Assembly: GCA_026874595.1 (NCBI GenBank)
Contig: CM049314.1
Coordinates: forward strand, 9,788,729 to 9,852,728
Length of the DNA stretch: 64,000 nt
Origin: Sipunculus nudus
Taxonomy: Eukaryota > Annelida > Sipuncula > Golfingiida > Sipunculidae
Direction of reading: 5' to 3'
A program made the position numbers and the translations under genes. Within the stretch, counting starts at the first letter, position 1; every line of letters begins with the position of its first letter. Positions 12,636-24,639 of the stretch are shown one piece after another. The notes under the pieces are model-generated. The model ran no database searches and was not told where the DNA came from. It was given only the letters and a program-made list of their open reading frames with translations.

Positions 12636-13110
12636 TTAGAAGAACATGAAAAAGATGCCAAAGAATCCGGGGACGATGTTTTCTTCGGTCTCTCCTACCA
12701 GTTTCGCGTATCTTCGGGTTAGTTTGGTGAAATAACTACACTTGGTCGTCCTCAAAGGGGCAGCACAGATCCCGTGAATGATGGAGGCCGATGTCATGGA
12801 CCACCATCTGTCGATGCCTTTCGCTCCCCTCCACAAAATGTAGCACGGAAACAATACTACGATACACCACTTGTATCCAAGTTTGTACACTGCCATTTTG
12901 TCCACGAGGAGACAAGAGATAAAGCAAGGGATGCGCTCGAATGGCTTGGTTTGTCGTGCCATCCCGTGGTCGATATGCAAACTACTTTGTAGTTGACCAA
13001 GACTGCTGGAGCGCGGAATAAAGATCAGCAAGAATGATATACTTATCAAGATTATGTTCTTCATTATGCGCCTTTCTCTTTTTTTCTTCGTGTCCTCTGG
13101 CCAGTACTTC
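12636..13110 (-). pseudogene. UNC93-like exon 1, isolated pseudogene copy (A)
   Basis: The minus strand encodes a protein closely parallel to exon 1 of the intact UNC93 gene at 29605. Landmarks in order are KKRERRIMKNIILIS, LQSSLHIDHGM, KLGYKWC, GIDRWWSMTSASII, CSYFTKL, RYAKLVGE and FFGIFFMF. These are the amino-terminal tail and the first membrane segments. The frame meets TAA two codons before the expected exon end, where the intact gene has CAG, yet a GT follows at the homologous donor position. A middle part (about residues 36-46 of the fragment) is scrambled relative to the other copies. No exon 2-6 was found further along on the minus strand, so it is a fragment or processed-out relic. 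It lies about 95 bases from the end of a gypsy remnant. Confidence 0.85.
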
Positions 13111-13203
13111 TTGGTAAGACGACATGAAAATTACATCCTAGAAATGGGTTCCTTTTCTGTATTAACCAAGACATCCGTTAACCTGTTAAATGTGGCGATA
13201 TTG

Positions 13204-13600
13204 TTAGGTTCTTTTGTAATCAATGTAAATGAATTCAAGACAGGAGATGAAGTGGGGTCCCTTGTCGCTATGCATACGTGATTGGAAACCGTAATACACA
13301 AAGAAGTTGTCGAAGAGTAGTCCATCAGTTGTTTTCGCAGTCGTGTCTTTCGAATCGACAGCCTGAGCATACCTGGGAAAGTGATCCACTATCAACAAAC
13401 ACATTGCTTTATCCGCCATTAAGACTTCCATGGTACAATAATCAACACACACTAGCTCTAGGGGCTGAGAGGTTCAAATATTGAGTAGTTCTGCTTTCGG
13501 CTGTTGCACAGGTGTTTTGATGCAAATGCACTGCTTACACATCCTGACCTTTTCTTCCACATCTTTCGTCAGTCCTGGCCAATAGAAAGTGCCGGGCTAG
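13204..13600 (-). pseudogene. gypsy integrase remnant
   Basis: Zinc-binding region followed by the catalytic core. The first two acidic positions (VDY and SDKG) are visible; the part with the third is missing because similarity ends near 13204. Confidence 0.8.
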
Positions 13601-14690
13601 GTCTAATGTACGATCCTGACCTCGATGACCTGCATCATCATGTCAAGGCTTGTTCTATTAAGCTTTCTGAGAGTATCAGTTGATTCGCAGGTTCACCCTG
13701 GATATACACTGTTCGATATAGGATCCCTCCGATCACCGCTTATTTATCTCATTCTCGGAGTATCTTACGTACACTTGGGTTCTTCGTCTGTATCTTTTAT
13801 TGGTCTGGACGCGTTCCGGCTATAACATCTTGCAAAACCGTATTAATAACTTTTTCAATAGTCTGAGCTTCTTTCAACTTTTCCCTGGTGTTGTCATCGC
13901 CGCTGACTACTAGGATGTTACTTTCATCGCTACCGGCCGGAACCATCGCCTCTTGATTGACATTTGGGACAGACGTTGGCCCTTGCTCGATGTCCTTCCA
14001 TCATGGTTTGTGTGAAATGACTGGCCCGGTCTCCTTGGTAGTCTAGAAAGTCTGTCTACATCCTGAGCCTTTATTCCAGGTCTGTAGTCTATAGTTAAGT
14101 CATACATGAACAGTTCTGCAACCTATCGCTGGCCTACAGGATCTAATTTAGCTGCTGTAATTACTTATGTCAAGGGGTTGTCATCCGTTTTGATACTTGG
14201 TACTATATAAGTAGTCGTGGAACTTGTTTGTTACTGTTTAAAGCGAGAAACTCCAGTTTGTGTGCTGGATAGTTCTTCTTATTCGGCCTCAACGATCGGC
14301 TGGCGTAGGTGACCACATGTTGTTAACCTTCTTGCTCTTGGTACAGTATGGCTCCTAAACCTTCCATGCTTGCAACGGTATGTAAAGCAAATGGCTTTTG
14401 ATAATCTGCAAAACCTAACAAAGGTGGGGTTATTAACAATTCGATCACTGTGCTGAAGGAATTTTGTTGATCTTCACCCCATGTCCATGAATTGTCGCTG
14501 TTTGCCCTTGTTGCTTTTTCTTTTTTTCGATGGTCACCATTCTGCAGGAACTAGAGTAGTTTCCCACAAACCGCCGGTAGTATCCGGCAAGGCCAAGGAA
14601 TTTTCGCATTTCATTCACGTATATTTGGGATTGGCTACTTCTTCAACGCCTCAGTCTTCTCAGGATCGGTTTTCTATACCATCAGCTGAG
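13204..14690 (-). mobile_element. decayed Ty3/gypsy retrotransposon fragment
   Basis: The minus strand reads, in order, the reverse-transcriptase connection region (KTDPEKTEAL, then RKFLGLAGYYRRFVGNY, about 14690-14540), RNase H pieces (VVTYASRSLRPNKKNYP and KLEFLAL near 14330-14230; YDLTIDYRPGIKAQD near 14105-14060), the integrase zinc-binding region (FYWPGLTKDVEEKV and CKQC, about 13590-13520) and the integrase core (VDYCTMEVLMADK, IVDHFPRYAQAVDS, HSDKGPHFIS). Many stops and frame changes interrupt it, including TAG where tryptophan is expected in the ALKKW stretch. The gag, protease and palm parts, the end of integrase and the LTRs are missing. Its sequence differs from the larger gypsy copy at 43847-52534, so it belongs to another family. 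Confidence 0.85.
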
Positions 14691-15367
14691 TATTTTATGT
14701 AATACAGACACCAAAAGTAAATGTTACAGGACACTGATAAAGTTCAACAGAGCTTGAATTTAGCACAATGAAAAAAATAACAAACAGCATAGTCCAGAAG
14801 CACTTGATCCAGTTCAAGAACGCTCTGAATAACTAGGCATATACAATATGTTAAAAAGGTGCATCGAGAAAATGACCAGACATATAAACAATAATAGTTA
14901 TATTCAAAACGTGTACTGGTAGGTGATGTTCAATCACAGTTACATGTTTACTTTAAGGTGAACATGCAGACCTAGTGATAAAAAGTTCAAAATGATACTC
15001 AACTAGTACCTTCTGGTTCCTCTTGATGTGTATTACGCGGAAAGGTCCATGAATAAATTCACAAAACAAAAGTCCTTGAAAGTTCCCAACATTCCACGTG
15101 TAAACACATAAAGGGCGCAATGTGCTCCTGGAGTCCTGGAATGTTCACAAATGTCCATTATGAGAAAATGAGATACACACAAAAAATCAGTATGGACGCT
15201 CAATAAATATTAACAGTTGTATTGAACGTGCAACGGTAGCTCATTGACATATATATATATATATATAATTCTACAAATAGAGGAATCAAATGTTGTCAGA
15301 CTACTACGATGATTCGTGCAACGAATATATATAAATATATAAAAACACAAAAAAACTTGCTACACAG
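14691..15367. other. no gene recognised
   Basis: AT-rich spacer with a short TA tract at 15249-15267. No coding content seen. Confidence 0.5.
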
Positions 15368-15804
15368 ATGAGAAAAAGACGAGAGAGGAGGCGTATAATG
15401 AAAAAAGTCGTCCTGGTAAGCGTTGCTTTCCTGCTCAACTTCTCCTCAGGCGAATTGAGACGCCTATAAAGTAGCCTTCACAATGACCAGTGGATAGGAA
15501 CAGTGAATCAGGCTCTGTTGTACGGCATGTTGATCATCTCCTGTCTGTTTGTTCCACAGATGGCGGTTAACAAACTCGGATACAAGTGGTGCATTGCAGG
15601 GTCGAAGTTTGGCTACCTTCTCTGGTCAGGTCCAAACGGAATCGGCCGATGGTGGTCCTTGACCCTTGCGTCCATTATTCTAGGGATTTGTGCTGTCCCG
15701 TTGTGCACGGCCCATTGTGCGTATTTCACCCGTTGATTCGCAAGGTAGGACCAAAGAAAACATCGTTATCAGATTCTTTGGTATCTTTTAAGATCTTCCA
15801 AGCG
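15368..15804 (+). pseudogene. copy B, exon 1
   Basis: Translates to MKKVVLVSVAFLLNFSS, then a TAA before SSLHNDQW, then GTVNQALLYGMLIISCLF, KLGYKWC, GIGRWWSLTLASIILGI and CAYFTR followed by a stop. The remaining IRFFGIF piece is in another frame. The expected donor region (AGCGGTTATT) is weak. Closest local relatives are the exon 1 copies at 12636 and 29605. Confidence 0.85.
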
Positions 15805-16454
15805 GTTATTTGTTTTCATTGATTATTGTTTTGTTTTAATCCATTTTGAATACATGCAAACTTGTTGGATAATCCAAGAAATCATCGTGGCCAATATGTT
15901 TAATATATTTTCAGGATCCTCAAAAAGATTATTAAGCATCCTTATGCATTGTTTATTGCTGTGATAATTGGCTATGACATTAAACCGTGCGGCGTTCTCT
16001 ACATTATTTGCTATTTTAGTGTTGCTGTTTTTCCTTTTCTCCCCCATTTTGTTAATCAGTACTCTTTATACTTCAACAACGATACATCTGATACATACAA
16101 GTATACCTGATACTGTATAAACAACCCATTCTGTCTCATAGGTCGCATAACTGAGTTTATTTGAGTGAAACTTGAATATTGCGAAACAGAGTTGTCAAAA
16201 AGCTGTCAATTAGCCTATATCTGGCCCACAGTTATAGATAGTATATCAATAACATAGTAGAAAACGATCACTTGTTTCGATAGATTACAAAGTGAATCAG
16301 ATTATTCTCTAAGGGAGTTCAACAGGACAATAACCCCAAGCAATAAGCCCCAAAACGATCGCCTCTGGTCAGTTTCGTTTGGGCTGAGGCATGCAGCTTC
16401 CGCATGTAGGTAGTTTTGCACATAATCTAAAAATTGTATTGCTACATTTCTAAC

Positions 16455-16616
16455 TGGTATATTCCGCGGCGTCATTTCTTCCACCATTCTTGGACCTTAG
16501 ACTGCCAATGGAACGCTACCTCGGCCGTCAGAAAAGGCTCTACGACAGTGTGGAGTCGGAACTGTCACGGAAATAACCTCACAAATGTCAATCTGAAAAA
16601 AACATATGCGGTCCTG
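16455..16616 (+). pseudogene. copy B, exon 2
   Basis: Shares ISSTI, PSEKAL and NNLTNVNLKKTYAVL-type sequence with exon 2 of the intact gene. A TAG follows ISSTILGP, and the frame shifts before the conserved carboxyl part. The acceptor AG is altered (CTAACTGG), but the donor GTAAGT after 16616 is a good one. Confidence 0.8.
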
Positions 16617-16898
16617 GTAAGTAAAATGGTACAGCAATTTGGTTTTATTTTACAACAAAAAACAAGTCCTTGACAACATACCAAAAAATGATAACTATCT
16701 CTCCATGCACTCTCTTGAAACCAGTCTGCTTGTGTTTGAAAGGTCTTCAGATTATGTATCTTAGTCATTTTAACATCTGCTTGATCAAAATAATTATGCA
16801 TGGTATATTTATGTATTTAAGTAGGAATCTATATTCATATAACTATTACATGATTATCATATATTCATATCATGTTAATTCAATTTCTTCAAACCTAG

Positions 16899-17147
16899 GT
16901 TTGGACGCTGGTGGGGGTGTACATTGCCATCGGTGTTGCGGCGGTGGTTCCCGTAGCTCTCTTCATGGAAAAGCTTCCCAAGGAGCTTGAAGACGAAGAA
17001 GACAGAATTGTCAATTTCCGGAAAGACCTGCCTAAGTTTATAGTGGCTACGGCCAGGCACGTACGTCACCAAACCCAGACACTACTTATTCCACTGACAA
17101 TGTACAGTGGTATCGACTTGGGTTCTTCAGTTCCTACTGGACAAAAG
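16899..17147 (+). pseudogene. copy B, exon 3
   Basis: Preceded by the acceptor CAAACCTAG and open throughout. It encodes a membrane helix (VWTLVGVYIAIGVAAVV), the conserved FMEKLPKELEDEEDR loop, and FIVATARHVRH then TLLIPLTMYSGI. It is one codon longer than the 246-base homologous exon. The donor at the expected end has been lost (AAAAGCAAGC). Confidence 0.85.
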
Positions 17148-17647
17148 CAAGCACAGAGCATATTATTTTTATAATGTATAACATCTGTTTCCCAGATGGT
17201 TTGATCATCTTCGTCTATGCTTAAGTGTTTAATTAGTTTTATTACCCTCGATCTGCAGAATACTGTGGAACATACGTAATAACCCAATCGTGTGTTCAGT
17301 ATATTTACATTTTTTTTTTCAAATGGGAGAACAGCTACATTAAAAATGATGGTCATTATGACTTCAGCAATACCAAAAGTGGATTCTATGGGTCATAATA
17401 CCCCAGAATTCATGTACTGGATGACCTGCTATGTCAAATGTTAAGGAAATTATGGCATTTTTGCTATTTTCGTATTATTGTGGCGGCCATTTTATTTTAT
17501 GCTAATAAGCAAAAATTGCCCAAGGCTGACAGAGGGCCAACCAATATATTTTTCACACCCGATATGTGGGTAAACAAAATCCATAAAGAAAAATAAACTT
17601 AAGACCATAAAACAAGGTTAGCCAAAAAACCTTTGGCTGACGGACTA

Positions 17648-17772
17648 ATATAGCTATCCAGACCACACTATATAACTGGATACCACATCCTTGCCAGCAA
17701 GCCGTAGTCTTCATTATATCAGGTTGTAGGGTCTTCTCCAACACCATCTGGCAAACGCAAATAAACGGCGAG
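17648..17772 (+). pseudogene. copy B, exon 5
   Basis: Recognised by nucleotide alignment with exon 5 of the intact gene (34292-34423). CACATCC..CAGCAAGC, TCTTCATTATATCAGG and ATCTGGCAAACGCAAAT line up in order with the same spacing. It contains stops and frame changes. The antisense strand has a 133-codon open frame here, which is only a shadow. Confidence 0.7.
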
Positions 17773-20700
17773 TAGGTATAAAACCAACGGGCTTCTGTGA
17801 TATAAGGGTAACGCACAAGGCTCAACGCTCGGAGATCATTATTTGGAATCTCGGCCGAGGAGAGTAATACCGTGTTGACAGACCGTGTCACGCGTATCAC
17901 TAACAAACGAGTGCGTCTTTTTTTGGGTGGGACGGATTTCACAGCACATGGCATTACACATCACGGACACACAGGTGTGGTAGATACCGGGCCAGTACGG
18001 TGATATAAGCGAGAAGGAGTGTGCCCCCTTTACCCCAAACAGAAGTTGAATTTACAGCTATACACACTAAAGCTCCACCAAACAAAATCTTTAAAACAAA
18101 ATCTGCATCAAATCAGTCATAGCGAACTCCTCTTTTTCGTAATGTAGTACATAGAGTAATGCACCGCAGATTCTATCCTTCTTGGACCTTTAGGTCAAGC
18201 AAACGTATTCCAAATTTCATTATATTATCATATACCATAATTGCCTATGAAAAAATATTAATATAGATTTTACATAAATAAGCCCAATTCTTGGAGGAAA
18301 ACTTTTTTCTATCTATTTTTCCACTGAAAGCATGAGGTTGTGTGATTTGTTCAAAAACTATTGGCACATCTATGAGCACTGTTAAGTTGACAGTGACGTC
18401 ACACACTGGGAAATCCCCTGTGACTAAAAATTCTAGATCTCAGTAAAAGCACAGTATTGCTGCCTCTGTCAGTCCAAAATTTTCAGCAGAGAATAAAAAT
18501 AACATGCATTACTAAATCTGAGTTGTTGATAAAATTCAGTCCATGAGGTAACATGTGTACCAGCTAATCAAATCAGGACAAAGTCTGGGATCTGCATGAA
18601 ATCCTCCCATCACACAACAAACCCATAATGAATAGGTTTACTTAACCTTCACTCACACCCAACATTTTTTACCCCATTTATTATAAAAACATTCTATTAT
18701 GACACTAAATGACTATTAGAATCTGAAATTTTAACACTCTACCTCTAAAATTCAATACATGAGAGCCCTGTAACTAACTCATTATCATTTGTGATTTACC
18801 TAACAGTGGCCACTGTGAAAATGACTATACCAGTATTATGTTACCCCAAGAACTATCATCCTTCCCTTCATGTTAGGCATTCTTATGTATTCCTTACTGA
18901 TATCTGATATACCTGATATGTCATTTATAACCAAACTGTGTGGGAGACATACCTTTGATTCTCCAAATATTTCAAATTTGCTAAAAAGTGCATGATTTTC
19001 CAAGTATTTGTGTTATCTGGCCCTTTCTAGCCTAAACAAACTTATATTCTACTTTAAGTTGACTGAAGTGTTCTAGACATGTTATGTCACAGTTACCTGA
19101 TAGCTGGGAACAGAAGAGGCCACAGCCTGCCATATGTATAATGACCTGATGTCTTGCCCACAATTATGCTGACTGGTGTCTGACAGTCAAAGAATTCTCA
19201 CTCAGTTGTTATGGACCTTCACTCAGTGTGTGGCGACTGGAATTTTAAACCTGAAAAGACATTAAGATACATACTCTAAATAAATAATAAACAAACAATA
19301 TTGCAGTTGTGTTGTTATCCACAAAATGAAAATAAAAATATATAAAAGTATATAAATAAAATATCCAAACTTGGGATATTAAGTTAACATTATATAATGT
19401 TCAGTATTTTTTATTAAATTATTACATATAGGTATATTTTATGTGCTGGAAACAAATTTTACATAAACAACATAAATAGTTGTGATATATGTCAACAAAT
19501 TCCATGTATGATACCGAACAAGTGGATCAGAAACAGGGAAATTGCTGACACGTACTCCTAATTAATTCTGAACATATCCTGCTTAATTTAAGTATTAACT
19601 ATAAAAACAACAGATATGCATAAAGAGCCCCTCCCCGACCAATAATTTATGAAAATAACAATGTAACGTGAAATTTTAAAAGGATAAGATATGGTGAGAC
19701 GATGAAGGCTGTTAGTTCTCTAGAACCCAGATTTTTAAATGCTATGACTATACATGAGGGTTTTATTTTTACTTCAGCAATTTATGGCAGTTTTTAACTG
19801 AATCCGAACCGCCTTCTCTAACTACCGGATGTTGGAGAGCTATGATTTTAAGCCGCATTCTCCTACAGCAGCGCCCTCTGTACGCTGGTGAAGACCGCTG
19901 TCCTGGCGTCTGAGCTACTGCTTGGAATGCCCGGCTACGAAATTACGGACAAACAGGACAAAAAGAAATTAACGGGAAGTCAATGTGAAATGTATATTAA
20001 TGTGTATTAATATACAAAGAGAAACTTCAAAAAGTGGTTTACCAATATTCATCAAAGTCTGTCTTTCGTCTGTGCGTCTGTGCAAAAGATAGAACATTAG
20101 AAAATACGTACACATTTGAATGCAGGATTCAATTTTGCTAAACTTCTCAGGCCTAGAAATAGATAAGCAAATAATTTCGACCGGTGTTGACAGTTGGTTC
20201 AATATTTTGGTACGTCGATGATATATGTTGATACATCTGTGGATGTAATCTCATATCTGCTCTTACAGTCATCTTTATCCATATGAATTATGTCTATTTT
20301 GTATTGTCCTGCGTGACATTTGTCTATATTTCATGTCTATTAAAATGACTATTACGACTTAGTGGACGGTATAACTGACAGTAATTACTAGAGACGGGTA
20401 TTTCACATGAGCCAGTTATGTGCTCTGAGCAATGTCTGACGAAAATAATATAGCCAATGATTTTTTCTCTCGTGGAGAATACCATCTCTAAATCTGATTA
20501 ACACCATTCTCCTCCTTAGCTGTGTGTTCTATATTCGGTCACCTATTCTAGACGTTTCTGTTCGGTGCCTCGTTGACAGATTTGCAGATTGAAAGTATCC
20601 AAGTGTTATCCCAGACCAGCCAACACTGGTTAAGACCATAGCCCGATCCAGGGGGCAGAGGGAGCACGTGCCCCCCCCCCTTTAGCTTTTTGTTTTGTTA

Positions 20701-21694
20701 TACATGGTGTAAACCACGTAAGACCCTTTCAGTTAAAGAGCATTGCATCAAAAATACACCAAAAATGTTACTAGAGGTAACTTTTGTCTCAAGATGACTG
20801 CATTTTCTATTTTTCTTTTACTGTCACCCCCTAACCCGGTCATTGTTTTTTAGAAACCCCCAGGGTTCAAAGTGACAGGGAATGCCGGGTTTTCATTTTG
20901 TCCATGGACTTTCAAACACAATTCATCTTTTTTTCTTTTTTAATAAGTATTTTATTGTTTTAAGAAGTTGGTTCCTTTGTTGTTTCCCAATTTTCCTCAT
21001 TTAAAATTTTATTTTACCCATAGCCATTGAACCGTTGGCAGAATACCAAACCCCCGTAATATTGACTATTATTCCATGTACAAAAAAATGCATAAATGTA
21101 AAGCGACTCTCCCTACGGCTAGATAAAATAACGCAATTATGGTTAGCGCACGTGATAGTTAACTCACTTGCATGTATTCAAAAAAAGTTACAGTGAACGG
21201 TGTCCTCGAAAAAAGGCTTTTCATTATAATATCAGTTAGACAATAAAATACATATCTGGACAAGACGTTGAAAAAAATCACATTATTGGGTGTAAAATCT
21301 TACATTATTCGAGTTTTTCCTGCTGTGAATAGATGGCTCTTCATTCTTGTCTGTATGGCATAGTTTGGACACTAGGATTTTGATTAGTTTGATTTGAATC
21401 TCTTCAATTCTCCAATCTCATTTTATGCAACTCTGTAAGTTATATGAACTAAAGTGATTGGCCTTTGTCATTTGTCCGTCCGGCCATCCGGCCTTTAAAA
21501 GGACATGTTTTTGGACTTTCGAATACGAAATTCGACGTACAGTTAGATGTTCATTAGATCTCCTAACAAACAAAAAACTGGGTCAGTGTGACTTCGTTCC
21601 TTAGAGAAATTAAGGAAGCCTCCATTTCGATTATAATCTTATTGTTACACTTCAAGACTGCCTAATATATAAACCACTGATGTTGTTTTGTTAT
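17773..21694. other. no gene recognised
   Basis: AT-rich sequence with no convincing exon. A GC-richer patch at 19800-19930 and one at 20630-20700 (with a C run) stand out, but neither has coding character. Possible very decayed exon 6 sequence just after 17772 could not be confirmed. Confidence 0.4.
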
Positions 21695-24525
21695 TATTTG
21701 ATGAAACTATTCCTATATATGTTTTATGTAAACATTCCAGACATTATGTCTGCATAATTTGTAGGTAGTATTGACCATACATAATGTTTTTTGTCAAAGT
21801 ATCAGTAAAGATATTTACCCACTTTTACCAATCTTTTAAAATCTTAAATATCCAAAGAATTCATCAAAATGAGTAGTTTATTGCAAGTTTTCAGACACCA
21901 TGTCAAGTATTGTTTACATCCAGTCAGCCTAGTACAGTAGTGTGCAATGAGTGATGCAGCTCTCAACTATGTTAAGTAAATTGTATAACTCCAGGCAGCT
22001 CCATAGTTTAAGCTTAGCTAGGCTTCTGTTTTGCCTCGCCCCCAGGACAGGATGCATAAACAAGATGAATAATTTTATATATTTAATTTATTCTTATTCT
22101 AGACTTTTGCTACCGTTTGAATTTTGTATTGTATCACAAGGGTATACAATGATTAAATTGGACATTTAATTGTGTCCAGAAAGTAAGAAAGATAAAAAAT
22201 TCGAAAATTAAAGATCTGAATGTGATAAAACTATTCATGCAAACATGGATGAACAAAAATAGTTTTTAATATAAACTTTAATATAAAGTAATATAAACCT
22301 GAAAATGAAATTAAAGGATAAGTCAGAGTTGGAATACTTGAGGAATAATGTAATATGCAAAATGAATTCATCGTTGCCGGATCCCAGGTTGCAATCAATA
22401 TTTTTTTTGCAAATTAAAGCTTATAAATATAGTACTAACCTTTATAAAAGCTGTGGTACCAATAAATCACATCGGTTATGTTTGTAAAGTAATCCCGCCT
22501 TCAACTGAAAGGAGAACACTGAAAGAAGGAATTTCGAAGGGATTGTTTACCTTAGACCACATAAAAGGAATCATTTTAGGGTTCCAAGCATTTCATGAAA
22601 ACAAAATTCCCTGATTTTCCTCAATGTATTAAGAAAATTCTAGGATACTAACCACGGTATCAAATCTTCCAAATCTCAGATATCCTCAGACGGTCAAAAA
22701 GGAGATAAATGCAATAGGCTTTTTTTATTAATGCTGCTCCTTTTATATAATGATGCTGAAGAAGGGTGAAGTTCATTTTTTTTTCTGAAACGTGTGCCCT
22801 CCGCCCCCCGCCCCCCATAACAAGACCCTGGCCTGTAGCTGGTTTTGCCACTGAATACGCACTTCTGATGCGGTTTTATTGTGTGTTCTCCATGAGCTGG
22901 CTATTTAGGTATACCATGACTAGCTTAAGGTTGGTCTCTAATATCTGTAATCTTTCTTATTTACTGAAGACTCGGACACCTCTTACAGTACCGACTGAGA
23001 TCAGACATGCCAACTACCGCCCGACTGGTCCAAAATACATTGTTTTGCCATTATGACAAAAGCGGATCCAGGTGGGGGGGGGGGGGGGTCTAGAGGGACC
23101 GGACGCCCACCCCCACCCCTTTTTTTCCAGACCAATTTATTATCATCCCTTTTCCTAAATGCTGGATCCGCCCTTGTTATGTCTAATGTTAAAGATTTAC
23201 TTTGTCATTTAGATTTCTTTTAAACAGTTTTTTTATAAATTAAACTGCAACATAACATAGATGTTTTACACCATATCCGATACCAAGAGAGCTTTAAGTA
23301 TCATGTAGCCTTGCTTAAGCAAATAGATGATCTTTGGAACTTTAACTAGCCCATTAATTTAAGTTTCACTGTATATGTGACTACGAATATGCTTCAAATC
23401 ATGCACTTAATTGCCCAAACAAATGTGCACCTACACTGAAGGTCTACTACCGACCGTTGGAAATTGGGTCTCACCACTCTGATATAAATGCCTACTGAGT
23501 CCTAAGCCATACAACTGAATTCCTGCGGGTGAAAGATCAAAGGGTACAATTTACAGAGGTGAATGCATCAGCAGCAGAGAACAGTTCTCACTATGAAAAA
23601 AGACGCAGAACGTGGAAGGCTCCTCGCTAAGTACATTTTAATGCATTCGATTTTAAAACCCTATCACTTCATGTCACATGACTATAAACAGGTCAAAGTG
23701 ACACTATAATGGGTCTGACTAGTACTCGTTCACTTTGTCCAGTGTACCAAACGGGCTAATTTTAATACACTAAAGCCTCATGGATGCAATATCATAAAAT
23801 ATTAACATGCAGGTAGTTAGTACTTATAATTGCATCTGAAGATGAATATACGGAAAGAATGGCAGGTGGTTATCTAGTCACTTAGGAAAACGTTTAATCT
23901 CGACCCAACCTTTGACCTTTCACTGTTTTCCCGCCTTCAATTGTTATAGCATCCGAAACGTTTAATACTAATTTTTTTCGGTGATATTTCGGTCAGATGG
24001 TGTAACAACATTGTCTCCTCTGTTTCGGTAATAACACTGCATCTCGTGAACAATCTATGGGACATGTTTCAGGAATACCCAATGGTCGCATTACTACCAC
24101 ATATATGCTGTCCGTTGTACTTGTTGTTAAATTTGGAATGACATTTGCATAAACACAAAGTTATTTTACAGCGAATAGCGAATAAGTGTACACTGGTATT
24201 TAAATCAGTGCCGTCGATTCATCTTATGAGGGTGAGGGCTCACATTAGGGGGATGTAATCAAAACTTTTATAACGTTATGATAACTGAATTTCACATTTG
24301 TTTCCCAATTATTTAAATGACAAACGTAGGATATCATGCATTTGCTTTCTCTGAACATATTTGACGGCATCATTCTCCCATTCATCTGATGCAGTATTTA
24401 CAAAATTATTATATAATTTAAGGCAAAATAGGCCTCATTACCTTTCGTATATATTTAAATGAAATGTTGTTCTCATATTAGCACGGCATATGATTTCATT
24501 GATCATCCACTTTTTGCAAACATGT
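21695..24525 (+). repeat. left arm of a 2.8-kb inverted duplication
   Basis: Matches the reverse complement of 59405-62235 along its whole length, in order and with nearly equal spacing. Anchor pairs: TTTTCAGACACCATG at 21888 with 62023-62037; CCAAATCTCAGATATCCTC at 22667 with 61263-61281; GTGAATGCATCAGCAGCAGA at 23559 with 60346-60366; CATTGATCATCCACTTTT at 24497 with 59411-59428. By eye, the compared stretches are mostly around three quarters identical or better, with small indels. No gene is recognised inside. It carries a small MITE that is also traceable in the other arm. Confidence 0.85.
23057..23176. mobile_element. 120-bp MITE-like element
   Basis: Inverted ends CAAAAGCGGATCCAG (23057-23071) and CTGGATCCGCCCTTG (23162-23176) match with two differences. 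They are flanked by TTATGA (left) and TTATGT (right), a likely short target duplication. The core is a G/C-run-rich sequence. A more decayed version sits at the equivalent place in the other arm near 60910-60970. Confidence 0.55.
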
Positions 24526-24639
24526 GCCCCATAGAGCATGACGCTCAGCCGACTAGGAAGACATTCACAAAAGGAATTTTATCATCTGAAAGCCAAATTC
24601 TGTTATATATCTAGCCATTCCAATTATGATATCTAGCCT

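Larger units (their letters stand above)
15368..17772 (+). pseudogene. UNC93-like multi-exon pseudogene (copy B)
   Basis: Pieces of exons 1, 2, 3 and 5 of an UNC93-family gene lie in the right order and orientation, matching the intact gene at 29605-40637 but spread over only 2.4 kb. Exon 1 has in-frame stops and a shifted end, exon 2 a stop and frame changes, exon 3 is open, and exon 5 is recognisable only at the nucleotide level. Exon 4 was not found and exon 6 is at best ambiguous after 17772. A full protein cannot be made. Exon 3 is closer to that of copy C (63031-63215) than to the intact gene, suggesting B and C are sisters from the inverted duplication described elsewhere in this annotation. 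Confidence 0.85.

Noticed and set aside
17553-17954. 133-codon open frame on the minus strand
   Set aside because: It is antisense to the exon 5 relic of UNC93 copy B; the same antisense pattern appears opposite exon 5 of the intact gene.
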